A stretch of DNA of 64,000 bases from Nitrospira sp. (GTDB taxonomy: Bacteria; Nitrospirota; Nitrospiria; Nitrospirales; Nitrospiraceae). The position numbers and the translations under genes were made by a program. Where the stretch lies: NCBI GenBank assembly GCA_020846195.1, contig JADLEJ010000061.1, positions 1-64,000 of the forward strand, read 5' to 3'. Under the pieces are notes generated by a model that ran no database searches, was not told the origin of the DNA, and worked only from the letters and a program-made list of their open reading frames with translations. Shown here in pieces: positions 26,675 through 35,888 of the stretch; position 1 is the first letter of the stretch; every line of letters begins with the position of its first letter.

Positions 26675-26700
26675 CCGGCCCTGGGTCGCCCCGGGGCCGG
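26675..26700. terminator. GC-rich hairpin between SGNH hydrolase and lon genes
   Basis: CCGGCCC at 26675-26681 pairs with GGGCCGG at 26694-26700, with an inner GGG/CCC pairing. It lies between two convergent genes, but no T-run follows on either strand, so termination is uncertain. Confidence 0.35.
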
Positions 26701-26713
26701 GAAGGTTGTGATG

Positions 26714-29110
26714 TTATGAGACGGTCGAGGTGGCGAGCGGTTCATCCCGTTCAGCCGATGGGGCTGAGGGGAGATCCTGATTGAAGGCCGCCGGCAGGAC
26801 TTCTTCGATCCGCTCCACCGGAATCACGGTGAGCTCGTCGCGCACTTCCTGCGGGACTTCTTTCAGGTCCTTCTCGTTGGCCTTCGGCAGAATGATCCGC
26901 CGGATGCCCGCGCGATGGGCCGCCAGGACTTTCTCCTTGATCCCGCCGACCGGCAGGACCAATCCACTCAAACTGATCTCTCCCGTCATGGCCGTATCGC
27001 TTCGGACCGCCTTGCCCACGTAAGACGAGGCGAGAGCCGTGGCCATCGTGATGCCGGCTGACGGACCGTCTTTCGGAATCGCACCGGACGGCACGTGAAT
27101 GTGGAGGCCGTTGCGCTTGAACTTGGAGATATCGAGCCCCATGCTTTCTGCATGCGACCAGAGATAACTCCGCGCCGCGCGCGCCGACTCTTGCATCACG
27201 TCGCCTAACTGTCCCGTCAGCGTCAGTTCATGGCTGCCGGGCAGCAGCGTCGTTTCGATGTACAGCACGTCGCCGCCGGCCGGTGTCCAGGCCAGTCCGG
27301 TCGCCACACCGGGAGGCAGATTCTTTCTGGCCTCTTCCGGCATGAATCGCTCGGAGCCCAGCCATTCATCCAGCATCTCCTGGCGAATGGTGACCGGCTG
27401 CCGCTCCTGGCCTTCCGGGAGCTCGGCGAACGCCAGCGCCACTTTTCTCGTCAACCGCCCGAGCATCCGCTCCAGCTGGCGCACGCCGGCTTCCCGAGTG
27501 TACCGGCCGATGACCAGGCTCAACACGTCGCCGGGCAGCAAGACCTGCTCGGCATTCAATCCCGCTTCTTTCAAGCGTCTCGGCCAGAGATAGCGAGCGG
27601 CGATTTCCGCCTTCTCGTGTTCGCTGTAGCCTTGCAGCCGGATGATTTCCATCCGGTCCAACAGGGGCTGGCTGATCGTGTCCAGCGTATTGGCCGTCGT
27701 GATGAAGAACACCTTCGACAGATCGAAGGGGAGATCCAGATAGTGGTCGCGGAACGTGTGGTTCTGCGCCGGATCGAGAATCTCCAACAGGGCCGCCGCG
27801 GGATCGCCGCGGAAGTCGCGCCCCATCTTGTCGACCTCGTCGAGCAGGAGCACGGGATTATTCACCCCGGCCCGCCGCACGGCTTGAATGATATGGCCCG
27901 GCAACGCGCCGACATAGGTGCGGCGGTGGCCGCGCAACTCGGCTTCATCATGGACGCCGCCCAGGCTGAGCCGTTCGAATGTCCGGCCCATGGCCTTGGC
28001 GATCGATTGCCCCAGGCTCGTCTTGCCGACCCCCGGAGGGCCGACTAAGCAGAGGATGGGCGCCTTGGCGGTCGGATTCAGTTTCAGAACCGCGAGATGC
28101 TCCACGATCCGGTCTTTGACCTCCTTGATGCCGTAGTGATCCGCTTCCAGCACCTGCCGGACGTTCGTCAGATCGAGGCGATCTTCCGAAGCCTTCTTCC
28201 AGGGCAGTTCGAGCACCAGTTCCAGATAGGTGCGGAGCACCTGATGCTCGGCTGAAGACGGCGACACTTTGGCCAGCCGTCCAAGCTCGCGCTCGGCCTC
28301 CTTCCGCACTGCATCGGGGAGGTCCGCTTCTGCGACCTTCTTCTTGAGCAGCGCGAGGTCGTTGTCGTCGCCATCGCCTTCGCCCAGTTCCTGCTGAATC
28401 GTCTTCAATTGCTCGCGCAGCATGTATTCGCGCTGGCTCTTGCCGATCTTGGCCTGCGCATCGCTCGTGATCTTGTCGCGGAGCTGGAGAATTTGAATCT
28501 CCTTGGACAAGGCCACATAGAGGGCGCGCAAAAGATCCAGCGTCGCGGTGCTTTCGAGCAGCTTTTGCTCTTCCGCCACACTGAGATTGACCAAAGAGGC
28601 CACGCGATACGCGAGCGCCACCGGATCGTCCTCATGGCTCAAGGCTTCGCTGGCCTCTTGCATGCCGGGGGCTTGGATGACGCGAGGCAGCTCCGTCACC
28701 AGCTCCTGAATGGCCCGATGCATCGCCTGCACTTCCGTGCCGGTTTCCGACGGTCGGTCCAGCGACCGGACCCGCGCGATGGCGTAGGGGGCCGACTGGG
28801 TTTCTTCAATGATCGCCACACGGTCCACGCCTTGGACGAATACATGAATGGCGCCTTCCGAGGATTGGCCGATCTGTTTAATGATGGCCTTGGTGCCGAT
28901 CGTGTAGAGGTCGCTCAGGCCCGGCGCTTCGGTCTGCGCGTCGCGCTGTGCCACGACCAGGATCATTTTTTCTTCTGTCTTCATGGCCGCTTGCACGGCC
29001 GCCATCGAGCGCTCGCGACCGACCGTGAGCGGCATCATGACGCCGGGGAATAAGACGGTCCGCTTGATCGGCAGTACGGGGAGAGTCAACACTTTGGTCT
29101 CGCTGTTCAT
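26714..29110 (-). CDS. lon: ATP-dependent Lon protease
   Basis: This is a 798-residue protein, the usual length. The ATG at 29110 has AAAGGA upstream; the reading frame extends further back but overlaps the neighbouring gene. Domains: LON substrate-binding N-domain (VLPIKRTVLFPGVMMPLTVG), a helical region with a conserved QREYxLREQLKxIQxELGE segment, AAA+ with Walker A GPPGVGKTSLG (about residue 355) and Walker B NPVLLLDEVDKMG, and the S16 protease domain with catalytic serine in PKDGPSAGITMA and lysine in GGIKEKVLAAHRAG. It degrades damaged and regulatory proteins in the cytoplasm. No heat-shock operator is recognisable upstream. Confidence 0.97.
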   Translation of the reverse strand: MNSETKVLTLPVLPIKRTVLFPGVMMPLTVGRERSMAAVQAAMKTEEKMILVVAQRDAQTEAPGLSDLYTIGTKAIIKQIGQSSEGAIHVFVQGVDRVAIIEETQSAPYAIARVRSLDRPSETGTEVQAMHRAIQELVTELPRVIQAPGMQEASEALSHEDDPVALAYRVASLVNLSVAEEQKLLESTATLDLLRALYVALSKEIQILQLRDKITSDAQAKIGKSQREYMLREQLKTIQQELGEGDGDDNDLALLKKKVAEADLPDAVRKEAERELGRLAKVSPSSAEHQVLRTYLELVLELPWKKASEDRLDLTNVRQVLEADHYGIKEVKDRIVEHLAVLKLNPTAKAPILCLVGPPGVGKTSLGQSIAKAMGRTFERLSLGGVHDEAELRGHRRTYVGALPGHIIQAVRRAGVNNPVLLLDEVDKMGRDFRGDPAAALLEILDPAQNHTFRDHYLDLPFDLSKVFFITTANTLDTISQPLLDRMEIIRLQGYSEHEKAEIAARYLWPRRLKEAGLNAEQVLLPGDVLSLVIGRYTREAGVRQLERMLGRLTRKVALAFAELPEGQERQPVTIRQEMLDEWLGSERFMPEEARKNLPPGVATGLAWTPAGGDVLYIETTLLPGSHELTLTGQLGDVMQESARAARSYLWSHAESMGLDISKFKRNGLHIHVPSGAIPKDGPSAGITMATALASSYVGKAVRSDTAMTGEISLSGLVLPVGGIKEKVLAAHRAGIRRIILPKANEKDLKEVPQEVRDELTVIPVERIEEVLPAAFNQDLPSAPSAERDEPLATSTVS

Positions 29111-29261
29111 AATGAGTCCTTTCTCTCTCTCATCCCTGAGAAGAGACACGGTGAGTGAACGCGTAGGGACAGAGATAGGTCGAGGATCGGGCAAGTCAAG
29201 GGCAGAAGGGGATGCCGCCGGAATCGCGGCGCGACGAGGCCGGACGGGCGTCAATGGTCGA

Positions 29262-31313
29262 TCAGCGATCTTGGAACAGGCTGCCGGTACTGCGGATGGT
29301 CCGTTCGTTTCCGCGACCTGAGGTGGAAGGCGGCGGAGTTCCGGATGGGCCGTCATAGGCATCCACTCCGGCAAGGTCGAAGAAGAGGCCGAGGCTGTTT
29401 GCTGTGCCAGCACCCAACCCGGTCAGCCCCTGATAGCGGTCGGCTCCTCCTTCGTCGATGAAGAGGGCCCAGGATTCGCCGCCGGCCTCTCCCAGTCCGG
29501 CGCCGTGGGTGAGGTCGTAGGCATCCGGCTTGGCTCCGGCGTCAATGGCGAGGCTCACGCTGCGTTCGTTCGCGGCGCCCACGGTGTGCTTGGGGCCGGA
29601 GGGCGCATAGCGATCGGCGCCCTGCGCATCCACGAACAGCCCGGTGCCATATTGGTCGGCGGCGCCGACCGTGGATCGCCCTCCGGCGCGGCTGTCGTCT
29701 CCGTCGAGATCGAGCGCCACGCCGACGCCGAAGTAGTAACCCGATCCTTGGGCCACGTCGCCGCTGCGATACTGATCCTGGCCGTCGAGATCGATGAGAT
29801 AGCCGAGCCCGCCGGCCAGGGTTGAAAGCTGCGCGTCCGTTTTGCCATTGCCGCCATCCAGGCCTGCGCCGCTTCCCATGCCGAAGCAGAGAGAGGGCAA
29901 GGCCGGCTCGCCGGGTTTGCCCGCCGCTGTATTCGGCTGATGGTAGGGGCTGGGATATTTGTCGCCACAGTGATAGACGTCGTCGCCGGCATGATCGATG
30001 ACGGCGCCCATCCCCAGCGGCCCGCCGAATCCAATGGCGAAGGCGTGGCTGGTATAGCGATCGTTCCCGGCCAGATCGATGAGGAGCCCGAGTCCGCCGA
30101 AGGCCGCGCCTTGCGTGAACCGGCTTCCCATATAGACGTCATTGCCTTTGCGGTCGAAGAGGATGCCGACGCCGGCGAAGCCGGTTCCGCCGGAGCCTTG
30201 ATCGAGTTGATAGACGTCGTCGCCAGCCAGGTCGGCGAGTAATCCGACGCCAAGCCGGCCGGTGGCTAGTCCAAGCGGGTCGCTGGTGTACGTATCGTTC
30301 CCGGCCAGGTCGATCACCGCGCCGATGCCATGGTCGAGATCGCCGGAGGACGCGATGGTTCCATGATAGGTGTCGTCCCCGCCGAGGTCGATGACGAGCA
30401 GCGTTCGGCGATCCAGGTCGTAGGTGTTGACGCCCGGTCCGCCGATGACGATCAGCCCGGCGCGAGTCTGTTGCGTGAAGAGCACGTCGCCAGTGATGCC
30501 GGGCGGCGGCTGCTGGATTGGAGGACGCTGCTGAAAGGCCTGAGCCAGGCTCTGAAGAAAGCGCTCGTTGCCCAGCCTCGCCAGGGTCTGCGCCGCCGCG
30601 ATGAGCGCGGCATAGTCGAGCTGTTCATCTACGAGCCGGGCGAATTCGGCGTCGAGCTTGCGGTGCGCCGCGCGGTCCTGGGCCGGCTCGGTTGAATGGG
30701 GGGCAAACTGATCGACCAGGGTTCGGCCATGCTTAAAGAGAAACCGGCGTTCATCCTCGGAGAGATTAGCCAGCGCTTTCTCTCGCTGGATGGCCGCATC
30801 TTCTAACGTGTCGATCAGAAATGTCGCGATGTCTTTCTGAGCGGTCGTGCCTGGAAAAGGAATCGGCTTGAAATATTCAGAGGTGCGGTCGACGGCGGCT
30901 TCCATCACATCCAGGAGCGCCGGCACATTGTCTATGCCGACGGAGGACAGGTCCGCCATCAGCAGGCCCTGATGTTCCAGTGAGGAAAATCCGGCCCAGG
31001 GATCGGTGAGGGCGTGGAGCGCAATGCGCCGCTTGTACCGCGCCGGCACATCGCGGCCGATGGCATGCGTGGCGAGGACACGGGTCTGTTGAGGGCCTTG
31101 CTGCTTCTCGATGTCCGGTTGTACTGCCGGAGCAAGCCGGTCCACGGCGGAATGATAAAGGCGGCTTTTCGATGTGATACCCGGCACAGGCGATTTGGGA
31201 GTGAAGGCCTGACAGCCGGCCAGCCAGAATGACAGGAGGGCTGCGCAGAGTACGGCGAGGTTCAGCCCTGTGAGGCGCGGTCTGCGATAGGCCGAGAGCG
31301 GTCGTGCGGTCAT
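29262..31313 (-). CDS. Lipoprotein with G/D-rich tandem repeats
   Basis: This is a 683-residue protein. The ATG at 31313 starts a signal peptide ending in the lipobox LAGC. Residues of about 40-250 are helical and charged. The remainder, from about residue 255, is made of at least ten imperfect repeats of about 25-45 residues, each with GxGxLxDLxGxDxY (GIGAVIDLAGNDTY, GVGLLADLAGDDVY, GVGILFDRKGNDVY, GLGLLIDLAGNDRY, GMGAVIDHAGDDVY). The pattern suggests a parallel beta solenoid; the Asp/Asn-rich turns might bind calcium but do not match RTX GGxGxD nonapeptides. I do not recognise a named family. The protein is likely in the envelope. It lies upstream of lon on the same strand, with a 151-base gap. 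Confidence 0.7.
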   Translation of the reverse strand: MTARPLSAYRRPRLTGLNLAVLCAALLSFWLAGCQAFTPKSPVPGITSKSRLYHSAVDRLAPAVQPDIEKQQGPQQTRVLATHAIGRDVPARYKRRIALHALTDPWAGFSSLEHQGLLMADLSSVGIDNVPALLDVMEAAVDRTSEYFKPIPFPGTTAQKDIATFLIDTLEDAAIQREKALANLSEDERRFLFKHGRTLVDQFAPHSTEPAQDRAAHRKLDAEFARLVDEQLDYAALIAAAQTLARLGNERFLQSLAQAFQQRPPIQQPPPGITGDVLFTQQTRAGLIVIGGPGVNTYDLDRRTLLVIDLGGDDTYHGTIASSGDLDHGIGAVIDLAGNDTYTSDPLGLATGRLGVGLLADLAGDDVYQLDQGSGGTGFAGVGILFDRKGNDVYMGSRFTQGAAFGGLGLLIDLAGNDRYTSHAFAIGFGGPLGMGAVIDHAGDDVYHCGDKYPSPYHQPNTAAGKPGEPALPSLCFGMGSGAGLDGGNGKTDAQLSTLAGGLGYLIDLDGQDQYRSGDVAQGSGYYFGVGVALDLDGDDSRAGGRSTVGAADQYGTGLFVDAQGADRYAPSGPKHTVGAANERSVSLAIDAGAKPDAYDLTHGAGLGEAGGESWALFIDEGGADRYQGLTGLGAGTANSLGLFFDLAGVDAYDGPSGTPPPSTSGRGNERTIRSTGSLFQDR

Positions 31314-31527
31314 GGGCAGCACCCTAACACAGCCACGATTGTGGATGCCGGGTTTTTTCCGTGAGCGGGGCGCGATGCGTGTGAATGGAAACAAGAGACG
31401 GTGGGATTCCTGTTACGATGTCAATTGAAGACAGGCTTGATTATACTGTTCGGTACGGGCGCGTTCCCGCGACGGGTTTTCGGTCGCCGGATAAGGCCGG
31501 TTCCCGAGTTTAGATGAGAAGGATCTT

Positions 31528-32775
31528 ATGTCGGAATCGATCGGTTTTGCCTCCACACTCAAACGTTGGGTCATCGGCCTTGTGGCGGCCTGTCTGCTGG
31601 CGTTCGGCGGGTATGCCCTGCTGGCGAAGTCTGGTGAGGAACCGTCGCGGGCCGGGCAGCCGCCGGCCGCCGGGGCGCGCACGTTTCCGGTCGCGGTGGC
31701 CAGGGCGAAAACGGGCGACATCGGAGTCTATCTAAACGGGCTCGGGTCAGTGGTGCCGTTGAATACGGTGAACGTCAAGAGCCGGGTCGACGGACAACTC
31801 ATGAAAGTGTTGTTTCAGGAGGGCCAGCTCGTCCGTCGCGGCGATCTGTTGGCGGAGATCGATCCGCGGCCCTTCAATGTGCAATTGACGCAGGCCGAGG
31901 GGCAGATGGCGCGCGATCAGGCGCAATTCAAGAATGCGCAGCTGGACTTGGAGCGGTATAAGGGTTTGCTGGAGCAGGGGTTCATTCCCAAACAGCAGCT
32001 GGATACGCAGCATGCGCTTGTCCGCCAGCTGGAAGGGGTTGTTAAAGCCGACCAGGGCCAGATCGACAATGCCAAGCTGCAGCTGGCGTACAGCCGCATT
32101 GCATCTCCCATCGACGGGCGGGTCGGGTTGCGGCTGGTGGATGCCGGCAACATGGTGCGGGCGAACGATGCGAACGGCCTCCTGGTCATCACGCAGCTCA
32201 TGCCGATTACGGTCGTCTTCACGATTCCGGAGGACAATCTGCCGGCGGTCATGGAGCGGTTGAAGTCCGGGGAAAAGTTATCGGTGGAGGCGTTCGACCG
32301 GGAGCAAAAGAAGAAACTGGCGGCGGGCACATTGCTCACGGTCGATAATCAGATCGATGCCAATACTGGCACGGTGCGGCTGAAAGCGGTATTCCCGAAT
32401 GAGGACGGGCAATTGTTTCCCAACCAGTTCGTCAACGCGCGGCTCTTGCTGGACGTGAAGCGCGGCGTGACGATTGTGCCATCCGCGGCCGTGCAGCGGG
32501 GCGCGAAGGGCACGTTCGTCTATGTGGTGAAAGAAGACCAGACGGTGGCGGTCCGGACCGTGGCCGTGGGAGCGTCGCAAGGCGAGGAGATGTCGATCGA
32601 TACCGGGCTGGTTCCCGATGACGTCGTGGTTGTGGACGGGACGGAAAAGCTGCGTGAAGGCAGCAAAGTCGAAGTTCGGAGTCAGAAAGGCGCCCCGGCA
32701 GCCGGCGCGGTGGAAAAACCGGCGAATGGCCCGCCTGCCGATGCGGAAAAGCCCGCGCGAGGGGCCTCTTCGTGA
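31528..32775 (+). CDS. mdtA: RND efflux pump periplasmic adaptor (MdtA-like)
   Basis: This is a 415-residue membrane fusion protein. An N-terminal membrane anchor ([19 protein letters not shown]) is followed by the beta-barrel and lipoyl halves: [38 protein letters not shown], and the long alpha-hairpin ending at [20 protein letters not shown]. The C-terminal tail is Pro/Ala-rich. These features fit the MdtA subgroup. It would link the inner-membrane pump to an outer-membrane channel; no TolC-like gene is in the window. AGAAGGA precedes the ATG. Its stop overlaps the start of the first RND gene (GTGA). Confidence 0.93.
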   Translation: MSESIGFASTLKRWVIGLVAACLLAFGGYALLAKSGEEPSRAGQPPAAGARTFPVAVARAKTGDIGVYLNGLGSVVPLNTVNVKSRVDGQLMKVLFQEGQLVRRGDLLAEIDPRPFNVQLTQAEGQMARDQAQFKNAQLDLERYKGLLEQGFIPKQQLDTQHALVRQLEGVVKADQGQIDNAKLQLAYSRIASPIDGRVGLRLVDAGNMVRANDANGLLVITQLMPITVVFTIPEDNLPAVMERLKSGEKLSVEAFDREQKKKLAAGTLLTVDNQIDANTGTVRLKAVFPNEDGQLFPNQFVNARLLLDVKRGVTIVPSAAVQRGAKGTFVYVVKEDQTVAVRTVAVGASQGEEMSIDTGLVPDDVVVVDGTEKLREGSKVEVRSQKGAPAAGAVEKPANGPPADAEKPARGASS

Positions 32776-35700
32776 ATCCCTCCCGCCTGTTCATCCTGCG
32801 GCCGGTGGCAACGGCCTTGCTCATGGTCGCCATCGTGCTTGCGGGAGGGCTGGCCTATCGTTTGCTGCCAGTGTCGGCGCTGCCTCAAGTCGATTATCCG
32901 ACCATTCAGGTCTTGACGTTTTATCCCGGCGCCAGCCCGGATGTCATGGCTTCTTCCGTGACGGCTCCGCTGGAGCGCCAGTTCGGCCAGATGCCTGGGT
33001 TGAACCAGATGACCTCGACGAGTTCCGGCGGCAGTTCGGTCGTGACGCTGCAATTCAGCCTCGACTTGAATCTCGATATCGCCGAACAGCAAGTGCAGGC
33101 GGCGATCAATGCCGCCTCCACCTTCATTCCCCGGGACCTTCCCAATCCGCCGGTCTATAACAAGGTCAATCCGGCGGATGCGCCGATCCTGACGCTTGCG
33201 CTGACCTCCAACACCGTGCCGCTGTCGCAAGTCGAAGACCTGGCCGAGACCCGGTTCGCCCAAAAGATCTCTCAACTGGCCGGTGTCGGGCTGGTGAGTC
33301 TCAGCGGGGGCCAGCGTCCGGCGGTGCGGATTCAGGCCAATCCGCGCGCGCTGTCCGCCTATGGGTTGACGCTGGAGGATCTGCGGCTCGCCGTGGCGGC
33401 GGCTAATGTGAATCAGGCCAAGGGCGTCTTCGATGGCCCTCGCCGGGCCTCGATCATCAATGCCACCGATCAATTGCTGTCGAGCCAGGATTACCGGCCG
33501 CTGATCCTCGCGTACCGCAACGGCGCGCCCGTTCACCTGTCCGATGTGGCGGATGTCATCGACGATGTGGAAAACGCCAAGCAGGCGGCTTGGATGAACG
33601 AACAGCCGGCGATTCTCGTCAACATTCAGCGGCAGCCCGGCGCCAATGTGATCGACGTGGCCGACCGGATCAAAGCGCTCCTGCCGCAGCTCCAAAGCGC
33701 CTTGCCGTCCGCGATCCAGGTCGCGATCCTCACCGACCGCACCACCTCGATCCGGGCGTCGGTGCGCGATGTGCAGTTCGAGCTGATGCTGGCGGTCGCG
33801 CTCGTGATCCTGGTGATCTTTCTCTTTTTACGAACCCTGTCCGCTACCGTCATTCCCGCGGCGGCGGTTCCCCTGTCGCTGGTGGGGACCTTCGGGGCGA
33901 TGTATCTCATGGGATTTAGCCTGAATAATCTGACGTTGATGGCGCTGACGATTTCCACGGGCTTCGTGGTGGACGACGCCATTGTCATGATCGAAAATAT
34001 CTCGCGGTATATCGAACGGGGAGAACCGCCGTTGCAGGCCGCGCTGAAGGGGGCGAAGCAGATCGCCTTCACCATCCTCTCCTTGACGATCTCGCTCATC
34101 GCCGTGCTGATTCCGCTCCTCTTTATGGGCGATGTGGTGGGCCGGCTCTTCCGCGAGTTTGCCATCACGCTGAGTGCCACGATTCTCATCTCGGCGGTGG
34201 TCTCGCTGACGCTGACGCCGATGATGTGCGCCCGGCTGCTCCGCCATCGGCCGGCGATGGAGCAGGGCGCGCTGTATCGCGCGTCGCAACAGCTGTTGGA
34301 CCGGACGATTGCGGCCTATGGCCGTTCGTTGCGCCGGGTGCTGCGGCATCAACCGGCCACGCTGGCCGTCGCGGCCGGCACGCTGGTCTTGACCATTGTG
34401 CTCTACCTCGTCATTCCGAAGGGCTTCTTTCCGGTGCAGGATACCGGCGCGATCCTGGGCATTTCAGAAGCGGAACAGTCGATCTCGTTCAGCGGCATGG
34501 TCGAACGGCAACAGGCGTTGACCCGCATGATTCTCGCCGATCCCGCGGTCGCCAGCTTGTCGTCGTTCATCGGTGTGGATGGGACCAACACGACTTTGAA
34601 CAGCGGGCGCATCCAGATCAATCTCAAGCCGGTTGCGGAACGCGGGCTGAGCGTTCAGGACGTCATCCACCGGCTCCAGGCGCAGGTGGCCGGCGTGGAA
34701 GGCCTGTCGCTGTTTTTGCAGCCGATGCAGGATTTGACCGTGGAAGACCGGGTCAGCCGCACCCAGTATCAATACACGCTGGAAGACGCGGACCCCGAAG
34801 AGCTTCGCCGCTGGGCGCCGGAGTTTGTGGCTGCGTTGCAGGCCCTGCCGGAATTGCGCGATGTCAGCAGCGATCAGCTGGATCGCGGACTAGCGTCGAT
34901 GCTGGTCATCGACCGCAGCACGGCATCACGGCTGGGCATTTCCCCCCAGCTCATCGTCGATACGCTGTACGACGCATTCGGCCAGCGGCAGGTCTCCACG
35001 ATGTTCACCCAGCTGAACCAGTATCGCGTCGTGCTCGAAGTGATGCCGGAGTTTCAGACCGGGCCGCAGGCGCTGCAATTTCTCGATATCCGCTCGGCCA
35101 CCGGCGGGCAAGTGCCGCTCAATGTATTCACCCAGGTTTCCGAGACGACGACTCCGCTGGCCATCAGCCGTCAGGGACAGTTTCCCGTAGTGACGGTGTC
35201 GTTCAATCTGGCGCCGGGGCAATCGCTCGGCGATGCGGTCGCCGCCATCGGCAGGGTGTCGCGGGAGATCGCGCTGCCGGCGAGTATTCGCGGGGACTTT
35301 CAGGGCACGGCGCAGGCGTTTCAGGCGTCGCTGGCGAATGAGACCTGGCTGATCCTCGCCGCGCTGGTCACGGTCTACATTGTGCTGGGGATTCTCTATG
35401 AGAGTTACATCCATCCCTTGACGATCTTGTCGACGCTGCCGTCCGCCGGAGTAGGCGCGCTGCTGGCCTTGATGCTGTTCCGCATCGAATTCAGCGTCAT
35501 CGCGCTGATTGGGATCATTTTGCTTATCGGCATCGTGAAGAAGAACGCCATCATGATGATCGATTTCGCGCTCGATGCGGAGCGCAAGGAAGGGAAGCCG
35601 CCGGAGGAGGCGATTTACGAAGCCTGCCTGTTGCGCTTCCGGCCGATCATGATGACGACGATGGCGGCGCTGCTTGGCGCGCTGCCGCTGGCGATCGGAT

Positions 35701-35888
35701 CGGGCGTGGGATCGGAACTGCGGCATCCGCTCGGAGTCGCCATCATCGGCGGGTTGATCGTGAGCCAGATGCTGACGCTGTATACGACGCCGGTGGTCTA
35801 TCTGGCGTTCGACCGGCTGGCGCGGCGCCTCCGGTCCGGACGGCCGTCGGCTGCGACCCCAGAGGCGTTTGCCCCAGAAATGCCATGA
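32772..35888 (+). CDS. mdtB: RND efflux transporter subunit (MdtB-like)
   Basis: This 1038-residue inner-membrane RND permease starts at a GTG overlapping the adaptor stop. Twelve membrane segments with two large periplasmic loops are expected and seen: TM1 [20 protein letters not shown], the TM4 proton-relay aspartates in [17 protein letters not shown], and [15 protein letters not shown] in the second half. Together with the following paralogue it matches the MdtB/MdtC heteromeric pumps that export bile salts, novobiocin and similar compounds in enteric bacteria. The substrate here is unknown. Its 3' part is nearly identical in DNA to the next gene over a stretch of about 144 bases. Confidence 0.93.
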   Translation: MNPSRLFILRPVATALLMVAIVLAGGLAYRLLPVSALPQVDYPTIQVLTFYPGASPDVMASSVTAPLERQFGQMPGLNQMTSTSSGGSSVVTLQFSLDLNLDIAEQQVQAAINAASTFIPRDLPNPPVYNKVNPADAPILTLALTSNTVPLSQVEDLAETRFAQKISQLAGVGLVSLSGGQRPAVRIQANPRALSAYGLTLEDLRLAVAAANVNQAKGVFDGPRRASIINATDQLLSSQDYRPLILAYRNGAPVHLSDVADVIDDVENAKQAAWMNEQPAILVNIQRQPGANVIDVADRIKALLPQLQSALPSAIQVAILTDRTTSIRASVRDVQFELMLAVALVILVIFLFLRTLSATVIPAAAVPLSLVGTFGAMYLMGFSLNNLTLMALTISTGFVVDDAIVMIENISRYIERGEPPLQAALKGAKQIAFTILSLTISLIAVLIPLLFMGDVVGRLFREFAITLSATILISAVVSLTLTPMMCARLLRHRPAMEQGALYRASQQLLDRTIAAYGRSLRRVLRHQPATLAVAAGTLVLTIVLYLVIPKGFFPVQDTGAILGISEAEQSISFSGMVERQQALTRMILADPAVASLSSFIGVDGTNTTLNSGRIQINLKPVAERGLSVQDVIHRLQAQVAGVEGLSLFLQPMQDLTVEDRVSRTQYQYTLEDADPEELRRWAPEFVAALQALPELRDVSSDQLDRGLASMLVIDRSTASRLGISPQLIVDTLYDAFGQRQVSTMFTQLNQYRVVLEVMPEFQTGPQALQFLDIRSATGGQVPLNVFTQVSETTTPLAISRQGQFPVVTVSFNLAPGQSLGDAVAAIGRVSREIALPASIRGDFQGTAQAFQASLANETWLILAALVTVYIVLGILYESYIHPLTILSTLPSAGVGALLALMLFRIEFSVIALIGIILLIGIVKKNAIMMIDFALDAERKEGKPPEEAIYEACLLRFRPIMMTTMAALLGALPLAIGSGVGSELRHPLGVAIIGGLIVSQMLTLYTTPVVYLAFDRLARRLRSGRPSAATPEAFAPEMP
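35526..35669 (+). repeat. Gene-conversion tract shared by the two RND genes (copy 1)
   Basis: Bases 35526-35669 match 38636-38779 with one difference seen (C35573 against G38683). The surrounding sequence is clearly more diverged at synonymous positions. This points to recent gene conversion between the paralogues. Confidence 0.85.

Noticed and set aside
27230..28048. Long plus-strand reading across lon (about 270 codons)
   Set aside because: It is a shadow of the clearly conserved Lon frame on the minus strand.
29262..31313. RTX toxin or haemolysin assignment for the G/D-rich lipoprotein
   Set aside because: The repeats lack the GGxGxDxUx nonapeptide, and the protein has a lipobox instead of a C-terminal type I secretion signal.
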